A stretch of DNA of 12,166 nt from a candidate division TA06 bacterium. GTDB taxonomy: Bacteria > Ratteibacteria > UBA8468 > MWAK01. This document shows positions 1-6,463 of this stretch, one piece after another. The DNA lies in the NCBI GenBank assembly GCA_022704925.1, contig JAKJFK010000028.1, positions 1-12,166 on the forward strand, in the 5' to 3' direction. The translations under genes and the position numbers were made by a program. The stretch's first letter is position 1. Every line of letters starts with the position of its first letter. The notes under the pieces were generated by a model, which was given only the letters and a program-made list of their open reading frames with translations, made no database searches and was not told the DNA's origin.

Positions 1-327
1 CCCGCCGAAACGGCGGTCCTGCTGCGTGACAAGCTCCGGCTCGTCGTCGAGGCGCCGTCGTCGGTGGCCGTTGAACTTTGCGAGCAGGCGTCTCCGAAGC
101 GGGTTCTGATCCATTTCGTCAACTACAATGCGGAGGAGACGCTCGAAAACGTCCAGGTCAAAATCCGGTTCAAGTCGGGCCGGCCCTCCCGGGTCCGACT
201 ACTGTCACCGGATCCCGCCGGCGATAAGAGCCTCAAGATCCGGGGAAAAGACGGTCAATACTCTTTTACGCTGCCGAAACTCAAGATCTATGCCGTGGCC
301 GTCATCGAGGGCGCCTCGGTGCAATGA
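1..327 (+). CDS. C-terminal end of a probable glycoside-hydrolase-type protein (5' truncated by window)
   Basis: The frame is open from base 1 to the TGA at 325-327, so this is the last 108 codons of a longer gene. The GTG at 64 is an internal valine, not a credible start. The visible protein is a beta-rich domain: a strand reading VLIHFVNYN, a segment VKIRFKSGRPSRV, then LLSPDP, and a final FTLPKLKIYAVAVIE. In several families of carbohydrate-active enzymes (beta-galactosidase-like and putative glycosidase families) the C-terminal all-beta domain ends in just this way, with an LxNY strand, an LLSPD turn and a closing tPxlxvYavvvie strand. The catalytic part lies outside the window, so the enzyme and substrate cannot be named. 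It is co-directional with the transporter that starts 49 nt downstream. That it is the C-terminus of a real gene is well supported; the glycosidase assignment is an inference from the fold-like pattern. Confidence 0.6.
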   Translation, partial: PAETAVLLRDKLRLVVEAPSSVAVELCEQASPKRVLIHFVNYNAEETLENVQVKIRFKSGRPSRVRLLSPDPAGDKSLKIRGKDGQYSFTLPKLKIYAVAVIEGASVQ

Positions 328-332
328 GCAAT

Positions 333-352
333 CGGCCGGTCGGGACCGCCGG
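333..352 (+). terminator. possible weak hairpin between the truncated gene and the transporter
   Basis: The arms CGGCCGGTC (333-341) and GACCGCCG (344-351) can pair, with one bulged C and a very small loop. The hairpin starts five bases after the stop codon at 325-327. No T-run follows (the next bases are GCGTGTTAC), so it is not a canonical intrinsic terminator. It could be a transcript-end stabiliser, or chance in a GC-rich gap. Confidence 0.2.
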
Positions 353-376
353 CGTGTTACACTATCGCCTATTAAC

Positions 377-1276
377 ATGCGCAAGGGCAAGCAGATACTC
401 TGGCTGGCGGTGTACGGGGTGGGCGGGTCGCTGGTGGTGGTCTTCCAGCGCTACCTGACTTTTCACTTCGACAACCTGACCCAGAACGCCTACCGTTTCC
501 TGGCCGGCTCGGCGGCCCTCTTCCTGCTGGCGCACCATTTCTTCCGAGCCGAACTGGTCAGGCTCCTGAAGGACCGGCGGCAGATCCTGAGAATCTTCGG
601 CTCCGCCCTGCTGCTCACGGCGCCGACCTTTCTGATCGTGGAGGGCATCGCCCGGACCACCGCGGCTCTGGCCGGGCTGCTTCACACGATGGCCATTCCG
701 CTCACCCTGCTGCTGGCTCTGGCCCTCTTCCCGGACGAACGGAACCTGGGCCAGCCCGGTTTCTTTCTCGCCGGCACGCTGGCGGCCCTGGCCGGCACGG
801 TCGGCCTGACCCTCTCCGGCGGGTCGTTGGCCTTTCAACGTTCGATCGGCAACCTCTACGTCCTGGCCGCCACCCTGGTCGGGGTTGCCTGCGGGCTGAT
901 CATCAAGCGGCTGGTGCGCGATACCCAGCCGGTCTGCCTGGGCGCCTTCACCTGCGGGTTCGTCGGTCTTCTGTTTCTGGCGGTGCTGGCCGTCCAGGGA
1001 CGGATGACGGCTTTTCTGGGGGCGGGTTTTCTCCCGGTGACGGTTCTCTTCTTCTCCGGGGTTTACGGCATGCTGATCGGGGTCGGACTGGCCTACACCC
1101 TGATCCGGAAGGCTGGTCTGATCACGGTGCGGCTGACCGACCTGGCCATGCCGGTCTTCACGGCCCTCTTCGGCTTCCTGCTCTTCGGCGAACGGTTGGC
1201 CCGAACGCAGATGCTCTATGGCGGACTGGTCCTGGGCGGTTGTTTAATGGTGCTGCTGAACCGGCCGCACCGCTGA
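377..1276 (+). CDS. EamA/DMT-superfamily membrane transporter
   Basis: This 299-residue, strongly hydrophobic protein has about ten predicted membrane helices, the usual size of an EamA-domain (drug/metabolite transporter superfamily) exporter. These proteins are two tandem five-helix repeats in the cytoplasmic membrane and mostly move small metabolites. Family-like marks are the first-repeat segment NAYRFLAGSAALFLLA (residues 37-52) and, in the last third, the pattern MPVFTALFGFLLFGERL (258-274) followed by a glycine-rich helix, YGGLVLGGCLMVLL (281-294), matching the conserved P...FGE...G of the EamA repeat. ATG 377 is chosen because the hydrophobic protein begins there. The frame stays open upstream to 128, but that extension is arginine- and serine-rich and overlaps the preceding gene, so it is a shadow. 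No clear Shine-Dalgarno precedes 377. The gene ends 7 nt from the convergent HD-GYP gene. The substrate cannot be inferred. Confidence 0.88.
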   Translation: MRKGKQILWLAVYGVGGSLVVVFQRYLTFHFDNLTQNAYRFLAGSAALFLLAHHFFRAELVRLLKDRRQILRIFGSALLLTAPTFLIVEGIARTTAALAGLLHTMAIPLTLLLALALFPDERNLGQPGFFLAGTLAALAGTVGLTLSGGSLAFQRSIGNLYVLAATLVGVACGLIIKRLVRDTQPVCLGAFTCGFVGLLFLAVLAVQGRMTAFLGAGFLPVTVLFFSGVYGMLIGVGLAYTLIRKAGLITVRLTDLAMPVFTALFGFLLFGERLARTQMLYGGLVLGGCLMVLLNRPHR

Positions 1277-1283
1277 AGCCGGG

Positions 1284-2720
1284 TCAATCAAACCGGAACT
1301 GCTTCTCCTCGAAGAGGCCGGCGCACGACTTGACCACGCGCTGGTCGAAGAGCCCGGCTTTTTCTTCCCTTATCTCCTTCAGGGCCCGGTCGAGATTCTT
1401 GGCCGGCCGGTAGGGTCGGTGCGAGACCATGGCCTCCATCACGTCGGCCACGGCCAGGATCCGCGCCTCGAGAATGATCTCCGGTGCCTTGAGTCCCTGT
1501 GGGTAGCCGGAGCCGTCCAGCCGCTCATGGTGCTGCAGGACGATGTCGGCCACCGGCCAGGGAAAGGCGATCTTGCGCAGGATGTCGTGGCCGGCCTGGG
1601 GGTGGATGCGTATGAAATCGTACTCGGTCTCCGAAAGGATGGTCGGCTTGTTCAGGATCTCGGCCGGGACCATCAGCTTGCCGATGTCGTGCAGGAGGCC
1701 GGCGATCCGGAGGCCGGCGATCCGGTTTTCGTCGAAGTGTATTTCACGGGCCAGGGCGCAGGCCAGGAGGGTCACTCGTTTTTCATGGCCGGAGGTGTAG
1801 GGATCGCGCAGTTCAACGGTCGAGGCCAGCGCCTCCACGATTCCGCTGAAGAGGCTCTGGAGCTGGTCCAGGCTGGCGGTGAGTTCGGTCTTGGCCCGGG
1901 TCAGTGCCCCCTCGGCGGCCCGCCGGTCGGTGATATCGTAGATGTATCCCTGGATGATGATCGGGTCCAGGGGATGGGCGGCGATGTTCTGGGCGACCTC
2001 GTGCACCCAGCGCACCCCGCCGTCGCGCTGCTGGATGCGGTACTCCCGTTCGACGGCGCCGCCGGGCCGGAAGAGTTTTTCCGCATCCTCGTAGAAGGCG
2101 GGCTGGTCCTCGGGGTGGACTATCTTATCCCAGCTGGGCCGGCCGCTCCGGAAGTCGGCCTCGGTATAGCCGGTCAGTTGTTCGACCGCGCCGTGAAAGA
2201 AGATGGGCCGGCAATTCTTGTCACCCTGGAAAACAATGCCCCGGAAGTTTTCCACGAAGGACCGGTAACGCGCCTCGTTTTCCAGCACCTGCCTTTGAAA
2301 ATCGGCCTGGTGGTGGAACTCCTTCCTTACTTTCCGCAGGGTCCGGGAACTGGCCGTGAGGGGGTCGGTCTCCGGCCGGACTTCGTGCAGGAAGAGAATA
2401 AACCCGTTTTGTTCCGGACCGGAGCGGTGCGTGATCACGGTCAGCAGAGCCTCCCGCCGGCCCCTGGCGGTCTTGATGAAGACCGGCTGGCGGACGGCCG
2501 TTTCCCTGGAATCGTCTCTCTGGCCGGCCAGAAGTGCCAGCAGGTCTTCACCGGAAGTGAGAATGTCCGGGCCGGGGAGGTTGAGGACCGCGGCCGCCTC
2601 CAGGCCGGTCATCTTTTCAAAAGGGGGGTTGACGTAGATGATTTTAAACTCGAGGTCGCAGACCAGGGCGGCTTCTTCCAGGTCCTGGAGAACGCTTTGG
2701 CAGACGGGATCGATTTCCAT
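1284..2720 (-). CDS. PAS-PAS-HD-GYP protein, probable cyclic-di-GMP phosphodiesterase
   Basis: A 478-residue sensor-effector. An N-terminal PAS domain (about 10-115, with CDLEFKIIYVNPPFEKMTG) is followed by a linker rich in charged residues, a second PAS plus PAC (about 147-268, with LTGYTEADF, IVHPEDQ, RDGGVRWV and YDITDRR), a short helical linker (270-295) and a C-terminal HD-GYP domain (about 295-475). The HD-GYP metal and signature residues are all present: H312 in SGHEKR, H344-D345 in LLHDIGK, H373 in HPQAG, H397/H398 in QHHERLDGSGYP (GYP at 405-407), and VADVMEAM followed by SHRPYRP (425-439). HD-GYP domains hydrolyse cyclic di-GMP to pGpG or GMP. No membrane helix or receiver domain is visible, so it is probably a cytosolic phosphodiesterase gated by the PAS domains; what they sense is unknown, and no haem or flavin motif was identified. 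The start codon is preceded by a weak GGGGAA. The gene is transcribed divergently from the envelope/glycan genes. Confidence 0.96.
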   Translation of the reverse strand: MEIDPVCQSVLQDLEEAALVCDLEFKIIYVNPPFEKMTGLEAAAVLNLPGPDILTSGEDLLALLAGQRDDSRETAVRQPVFIKTARGRREALLTVITHRSGPEQNGFILFLHEVRPETDPLTASSRTLRKVRKEFHHQADFQRQVLENEARYRSFVENFRGIVFQGDKNCRPIFFHGAVEQLTGYTEADFRSGRPSWDKIVHPEDQPAFYEDAEKLFRPGGAVEREYRIQQRDGGVRWVHEVAQNIAAHPLDPIIIQGYIYDITDRRAAEGALTRAKTELTASLDQLQSLFSGIVEALASTVELRDPYTSGHEKRVTLLACALAREIHFDENRIAGLRIAGLLHDIGKLMVPAEILNKPTILSETEYDFIRIHPQAGHDILRKIAFPWPVADIVLQHHERLDGSGYPQGLKAPEIILEARILAVADVMEAMVSHRPYRPAKNLDRALKEIREEKAGLFDQRVVKSCAGLFEEKQFRFD

Positions 2721-2773
2721 GCTGATTCCCCGCGAAGGTTGTCGTGAAATTGAGATAATGGCTTGCCGATTAC

Positions 2774-2804
2774 ATTATACTCCATAAGGTCAAGTATACC
2801 TGAA
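2774..2804 (-). promoter_or_regulatory. candidate promoter of the HD-GYP gene
   Basis: Read on the minus strand, a perfect TATAAT lies at 2774-2779, about 54 nt upstream of the ATG at 2720. The -35 is poor: TTCAGG (2799-2804) at a 19-nt spacing is the best candidate. A TTGACC at 2788-2793 is too close (8 nt) to work with this -10. The match rests mostly on the -10 element, so it is tentative. Confidence 0.35.
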
Positions 2805-2919
2805 ACGAGTGATGCAATTTATTTGCCAGCGGGAATCGATCGGTTTGAAAAAGGCCGGAGGTCAGGCCCGACGGGATTTGCGGGGCTTCAGGTTCGGAGG
2901 ATCGGCGCGGGACCGGCGT

Positions 2920-2950
2920 ACAATTTCCGGCCGGGGTTGACGAAAATTGT
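2920..2950. repeat. inverted repeat, possible regulator-binding site
   Basis: ACAATTT (2920-2926) and AAATTGT (2944-2950) are perfect inverted 7-mers separated by 17 nt of GC-rich sequence. The downstream arm lies 16 nt before the -35 element at 2967, where an activator could bind. Short arms and a long spacer make chance a real possibility. Confidence 0.25.
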
Positions 2951-2966
2951 CCGCGCCCGATTCCTT

Positions 2967-2996
2967 TTGCCTGTCCCGAGTTCAATGTGTTATTAT
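2967..2996 (+). promoter_or_regulatory. sigma70-like promoter for the YdbH-like/lipoprotein/glycan gene run
   Basis: TTGCCT (2967-2972) and TATTAT (2991-2996) are separated by 18 nt, a good match to a housekeeping promoter (consensus TTGACA and TATAAT, spacing 16-18). Transcription would begin near 3003, giving a leader of about 50 nt before the GTG start at 3055. This is the only convincing rightward promoter before the plus-strand gene series, so it may drive much of it. Confidence 0.5.
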
Positions 2997-3002
2997 GAAA
3001 AA

Positions 3003-3018
3003 GGTATTATTTAATACC
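3003..3018. promoter_or_regulatory. 16-bp dyad at the predicted transcription start, candidate operator
   Basis: GGTATTA and TAATACC form a perfect inverted repeat of 7-bp arms around a central TT. The dyad begins six bases after the -10 hexamer (2991-2996) and so covers the expected start of transcription, a classic place for a repressor to block initiation. The AT-rich arms stand out from the GC-rich surroundings. No regulator gene is adjacent, so the protein that would bind cannot be named. Confidence 0.4.
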
Positions 3019-3054
3019 ATAAACCCTGATAAATACTACCGGGGGAGGGTAATT

Positions 3055-4572
3055 GTGAGGTCCGAAAAGAAAAGACGGATCCGGCTGGCCGCTCTCGTGC
3101 TCGTTGCGGTTGGAGCCCTCTGGACCGGCTTCCACCTGCCGGAACTGGCGGTCCGCTACGTGGGCTGGCGGGTCTGGTTCGGCAGCCGGGGCAAGGTGCT
3201 GTTGAAGGAGACGGTGCTTCTGCCCGGGCCCGGCCTGGCGATTGGCGAGGTGGTCCTGACCGACTGGCAGAAACCGCCGGCGGCCGTCTCCATCCGGGAC
3301 CTGACCATCCAGCGGCTTCCAACGGCCGGATCCGGGGCGCCGCTGGTGATCGCCCTGAACGGCAAGGGTTCGCTGGGGGCGGCTCGCCCGCACCCTTTGA
3401 AGATTACCGGCCGCATCACCGGTGATCCGGCCGCCGGCAATTACCAGTTCGAGAAGATTCGGATACGGATTGACCGGCTCGGTGAGGTCACCCTTTCCGG
3501 CCGGCTGGCCGTCCGCGGGGATAGCAGCCAGTTTTCGGCCCACCTGGCCGATGTCTCGCTGGCCGAGTTGAGCCGGGCTATCGACCTGCCCCAGCTGCCG
3601 ACCGGGGGCGTGGTGCGGGGCGACCTGGATTTTTACCTGAGGAAGGAGAAGGAGGTCTGGCAATTGCAGAAGGTGGGTGGCGACCTTAGTTTTGAAGGCC
3701 TGCAGCTGAGCCAGGCCGGTCTGCCGCCCCTGAGCGGATCGGTGGCCGGTTCCTACGACATGTCGGGTCGATCCGGGGAGATTACCCGGGCCAGTTTGAA
3801 GACGCCGGCCGGAGGGCAGCTTTCGGTTAACGGCCGGGTTGGCGAGCGGGGCGTTGACCTTTCCTTCACCTCGGAGGGGCTCTACCTGGAGGAGATCATC
3901 CAGGCGCTGCCGGAGCCGGTAAGGCAGAAACTGGGTCTGAAACTGGAAAACCTGGCTGGTCGGGTCAACTACGAACCGGAGCAGCGGCTCTTCACCGCCC
4001 ATGTCGACGGGAATTTTCACCAGGCCCGGCTTAACGGCGACCTGAATGGAAATTTTCCGGCCGGCTGGCCGCCCGATTTCCTGGGCCGGCTTGACCTCGA
4101 AGGACTCGACCTGCTTGCGATTTCCCGCCTTTACGGCGAGGGGGCCGAGATCTCCGGGCTGGCCGACCTGAATCTAAACTTTAAGGCCGAGCAGAATCAA
4201 CTAACTTTCCTGAAGGCGAGGCTGGAGACGATTCCGAACAAAAGTTTCCGGCAGTATCTCAACGTGGGCGCCCTGCGCGCCCTGCTGGCCCTGAGCAGCG
4301 GGGCGGTCATCCGCCACTTTGCCGCCTCCGATTACGGGTACCGGAAGCTGGCGACGGCGGTGACTTACCAGGACGGCTACCTGACCATCGAAGGCCTGGC
4401 CCGGGCAGGCCGGGACCGGGATTACATCATGCTGGGCGGCTGGCTGGGCAACACGGTCAATATCGCGGTGGACCACCGGTTCAACACGGTGAGCCTGGAG
4501 GAATTGAAGCGGCGCTTTCAGCAGCTGGCCGAACCCGGCGGCGTCCAGGTTGGACAACAGGGGATTTCCTGA
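3055..4572 (+). CDS. YdbH/AsmA-like membrane-anchored periplasmic protein, likely inter-membrane lipid-transport bridge component
   Basis: The GTG at 3055 is chosen because a GGGGGAGGG ribosome site (3041-3049) lies 5 nt before it; the frame is open upstream to 2947, but that would include the promoter. The 505-residue product starts with a basic stretch (RSEKKRRIR) and one hydrophobic helix (about 10-27), so it is anchored in the inner membrane with its bulk in the periplasm. The rest is a long series of alternating-polarity strands with repeated LxGxL and IxGRIxG-type turns, typical of AsmA/TamB/YdbH proteins that form a beta-groove for lipids. The C-terminal part (about 383-480: LETIPNKSFRQYLNVGALRA, then a strand-rich YLTIEGLA) looks like the conserved end of YdbH-type proteins. 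The key support is the next gene, a DUF1318/YdbL-type lipoprotein 13 nt downstream, since ydbH sits with ynbE and ydbL in E. coli. It is shorter than E. coli YdbH (about 880 residues). A generic AsmA-like protein is the alternative. Confidence 0.65.
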   Translation: MRSEKKRRIRLAALVLVAVGALWTGFHLPELAVRYVGWRVWFGSRGKVLLKETVLLPGPGLAIGEVVLTDWQKPPAAVSIRDLTIQRLPTAGSGAPLVIALNGKGSLGAARPHPLKITGRITGDPAAGNYQFEKIRIRIDRLGEVTLSGRLAVRGDSSQFSAHLADVSLAELSRAIDLPQLPTGGVVRGDLDFYLRKEKEVWQLQKVGGDLSFEGLQLSQAGLPPLSGSVAGSYDMSGRSGEITRASLKTPAGGQLSVNGRVGERGVDLSFTSEGLYLEEIIQALPEPVRQKLGLKLENLAGRVNYEPEQRLFTAHVDGNFHQARLNGDLNGNFPAGWPPDFLGRLDLEGLDLLAISRLYGEGAEISGLADLNLNFKAEQNQLTFLKARLETIPNKSFRQYLNVGALRALLALSSGAVIRHFAASDYGYRKLATAVTYQDGYLTIEGLARAGRDRDYIMLGGWLGNTVNIAVDHRFNTVSLEELKRRFQQLAEPGGVQVGQQGIS

Positions 4573-4585
4573 AGAGGAGGATACC

Positions 4586-5203
4586 ATGCGCAAATGTTTG
4601 ACAGGCTTGTTTTTGCTGGTGCTGGCGGCCGGGTGCGCCACCGTGAACGTTTACATAACCTTCCCGCAGGAGAAGCTTGAGAAGGCGGCCGAACAGATCG
4701 AGCTCGACCTTCAGAAGGATCTGATGCTGACCCCGCCGCCGGCCGCGCCTCGCAGCGGCCAGAGCCGGGTCAACCCGCTGAAATGGCTGGGCCCGGCGCC
4801 GGCCTACGCCCAGACCATAAGTTCCGAGGTCAAGACCCGGTCGCCCCTGATCGGGGAGATCATGAAACAGCGCCGGGAACGCCTGTCCGATATCCAGGTC
4901 TTCAAGGATAAGGGTACGCTCGGCGAGGACCGGGAGGGGTTGTTGGACGTCCGGTCCAGCACCGGCCTTGACCGGGAGAGCCGTTTGAAACAGGAGCAGC
5001 TGGTCAAGGAGGAGAACCAGGACCGGCTGGCGATGTACCGGGAAATCGTCAAGATCAACAGCATGCCCTCCGCGGAGTTGAAGAACGTTCAGGCCGCTTT
5101 CGCCAAGATCCAGAGGAAGCTGGCCCAGGTCGGCGAATGGATTCAGGAGGAGGACGGTACCTGGACTCAGAAGAAGGAAGTTCCCGACAAGAAGAATAAG
5201 TGA
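4586..5203 (+). CDS. DUF1318 (YdbL-like) lipoprotein with an N-terminal YnbE-like segment
   Basis: The start is ATG 4586, preceded by a strong GAGGAGG (4574-4580); the open frame from 4550 overlaps the upstream gene. The 205-residue product begins with a lipoprotein signal (RKCLTGLFLLVLAAGC), with the lipidated cysteine at C17. A predicted strand, TVNVYITFP, and an amphipathic KLEKAAEQIE follow directly, a pattern I know from deltaproteobacterial DUF1318 lipoproteins. A proline/alanine linker (about 50-75) leads to the DUF1318-like domain (about 80-165): VKTRSPLIGEIMKQRRERL, a G-rich turn, GTLGEDREGLLDV, then a charged helix ending in RLAMYREIVKIN. In E. coli, YnbE is a small outer-membrane lipoprotein whose strands pair with YdbH, and YdbL is a separate periplasmic helper; here both appear in one chain. 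The charged tail (EVPDKKNK) is unremarkable. The role in an envelope bridge is inferred from the family and the neighbour. Confidence 0.72.
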   Translation: MRKCLTGLFLLVLAAGCATVNVYITFPQEKLEKAAEQIELDLQKDLMLTPPPAAPRSGQSRVNPLKWLGPAPAYAQTISSEVKTRSPLIGEIMKQRRERLSDIQVFKDKGTLGEDREGLLDVRSSTGLDRESRLKQEQLVKEENQDRLAMYREIVKINSMPSAELKNVQAAFAKIQRKLAQVGEWIQEEDGTWTQKKEVPDKKNK

Positions 5204-5241
5204 GGCGCCGGGCTCCCGGGGGGCCGCCGGCCGCCGGCGTT

Positions 5242-6441
5242 ATGAAAATTTCAGGGGGAAGAATCTTCTGGGCGGTTTTCCTGGCCGCCCTGTTGATCAG
5301 GATCGGCTTCGTGCTGCTGCTTCCGCTGGAGGCGCCGGACACGGCCGATTACCAGGCTTACGCCCTGGGCCTTCTGAACGGATCCGGCTTTTCAACCGAC
5401 CTCTACCGCGCTCCCCTTTACCCGGCTTTCCTGGCGGCGGTTTACGCGCTGCTGGGCAAGGGGTTTTTGGCGGTCCGGATTATCCAGGCGGTGCTGGGCG
5501 CGGTTACCTGCGGTCTGGTCTTTCTCCTGGCGCGCCGCATTTTCGATTCCCCGCGGGCCGGCATCCTGGCCGCCCTCGCGGCGGTCGTTTCGCCGGCGCT
5601 GGTGGCCGCCGCTTCCTACGTCCTGACCGAGACCCTGGCCACCTTCCTGTTGATCGGAGCGGTCTTCCTGCTGCTTTCAGGGCTGGATAAGCAGTGCCGC
5701 CTGGACTGGTGGCTGGCCGGGATACTCTTCGGCCTGGCCAGTCTCGTCCGGCCGTCGATCCTGCTGCTGCCCTTCGGCCTGGCGGTTCTTCTGCCGGCGG
5801 CGCTCGAAAAAGCGCGGCGGCCGGCCCTCGCGGCCGGCTTGATGCTGGGCACGCTCCTGGCGGTGGCGCCCTGGACGGCCCGCAATTACAAGGTTTTCCA
5901 CCGTTTCATTCCGATCGGGCTGGGCGGCGGGTTCAACCTCTGGGCCGGCAGCTACGCGCCCTGGGATGGCGATTACAACTGGCGCGACCTGGGCGCCGCC
6001 GAGGATCTGGTGGCGGGCCTTTCCCAGGTCGAGGCGGATCGGAAGTACAGTTCCGAAGCGATTAAGAATATCCGGGCCAACCCCGGCTTTTATGCCCGGC
6101 TGGCCTTCAGGAAGATCGGCCGGTTCTGGCTTCAGGCGCCCGGCAGCCAGCAGGTGCTGGCCGGCTGGCCGGCCGCCCGGGGGCTGGTTTACCTGGCCCA
6201 TTACCTGACCCTGCTGCTGGCCGCGGCCGGCGGAGCCGCCGCGATCCTTCGGCGCCGCCGCGAAGCCTGGCTGCCATTCCTGGTGATACTCTATTTCACC
6301 GGCATCCACGTGCTGATGCTGGCGCTGCCCCGCTACCACATACCGGCGCTGCCGATGGTGGCGGTGCTGGCCGGCGGGGCCGCGGCCGGCGGCGGATCGA
6401 GCCTTGCCAGGCCGGGGCCGGAAACCAGGCCGGATGCTTAG
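5242..6441 (+). CDS. GT-C fold membrane glycosyltransferase (PMT/ArnT-like, GT39/GT83 type)
   Basis: A 399-residue polytopic membrane protein. Family marks are the first large loop after helix 1, with acidic residues D33/D36 in APDTADYQAYALGLLNGSGF (31-50) and YRAPLYPAFLA (55-65), then SLVRPS (167-172), APWTARNYKVF (209-219) and a late RYHIPALP (364-371). These match the PMT_2/ArnT-like GT-C enzymes, which take a sugar from a polyprenyl-phosphate donor on the outer face of the inner membrane and put it on a lipid, glycan or protein. The GTG at 5200 would overlap the previous stop (GTGA) but adds a GC-rich, proline-rich leader with no hydrophobic character, so ATG 5242 is preferred. It has no evident Shine-Dalgarno, and the 38-nt gap can fold into a GC hairpin (CGCCGG with CCGGCG), so translation may be coupled to the upstream gene. 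The acceptor is unknown. Confidence 0.85.
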   Translation: MKISGGRIFWAVFLAALLIRIGFVLLLPLEAPDTADYQAYALGLLNGSGFSTDLYRAPLYPAFLAAVYALLGKGFLAVRIIQAVLGAVTCGLVFLLARRIFDSPRAGILAALAAVVSPALVAAASYVLTETLATFLLIGAVFLLLSGLDKQCRLDWWLAGILFGLASLVRPSILLLPFGLAVLLPAALEKARRPALAAGLMLGTLLAVAPWTARNYKVFHRFIPIGLGGGFNLWAGSYAPWDGDYNWRDLGAAEDLVAGLSQVEADRKYSSEAIKNIRANPGFYARLAFRKIGRFWLQAPGSQQVLAGWPAARGLVYLAHYLTLLLAAAGGAAAILRRRREAWLPFLVILYFTGIHVLMLALPRYHIPALPMVAVLAGGAAAGGGSSLARPGPETRPDA

Positions 6442-6463
6442 CGCGAAGAGCGGGGGAGAAACG

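Larger units (their letters stand above)
2721..3054. other. divergent intergenic control region
   Basis: This 334-nt gap separates the minus-strand HD-GYP gene from the plus-strand YdbH-like gene. It is visibly AT-richer at both ends than the flanking genes. It contains promoter-like elements in both directions, a 7-bp inverted repeat (2920-2950) and a dyad at 3003-3018, listed separately. The frame of the YdbH-like gene stays open upstream to 2947, but that part overlaps the promoter and a better start exists at 3055. No credible small gene or RNA gene was recognised here. Confidence 0.6.

Noticed and set aside
128-376. An 83-codon N-terminal extension of the transporter
   Set aside because: It is arginine- and serine-rich, lies within the preceding gene, and no EamA protein carries such a leader; ATG 377 starts exactly at the hydrophobic domain.
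1277-1283. Bidirectional terminator between the convergent genes
   Set aside because: The gap is only 7 nt and neither side shows a stable hairpin followed by a T-run.
1696-1725. Tandem 15-bp repeat AGGCCGGCGATCCGG, two copies
   Set aside because: It encodes RIAGLRIAGL in the helix before HDIGK, where HD-GYP proteins normally have similar residues and the same length, so it is coincidence of codon choice rather than an insertion.
1419-2747. A 442-codon plus-strand frame antisense to the HD-GYP gene
   Set aside because: Its translation has no family pattern, and the opposite strand carries an intact PAS-PAS-HD-GYP protein with every catalytic motif. Long antisense frames are expected at this GC content.
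3007-4020. A 337-codon minus-strand frame opposite the YdbH-like gene
   Set aside because: The composition is that of a GC-rich shadow; it lacks a ribosome site and any family pattern, while the plus strand has a good promoter, ribosome site and membrane anchor.
5200-5241. GTG start at 5200 for the GT-C gene
   Set aside because: It would add a proline/arginine-rich 14-residue leader of a kind not seen in the family; ATG 5242 sits directly before the first helix. The choice is not certain because 5242 lacks a clear ribosome site.
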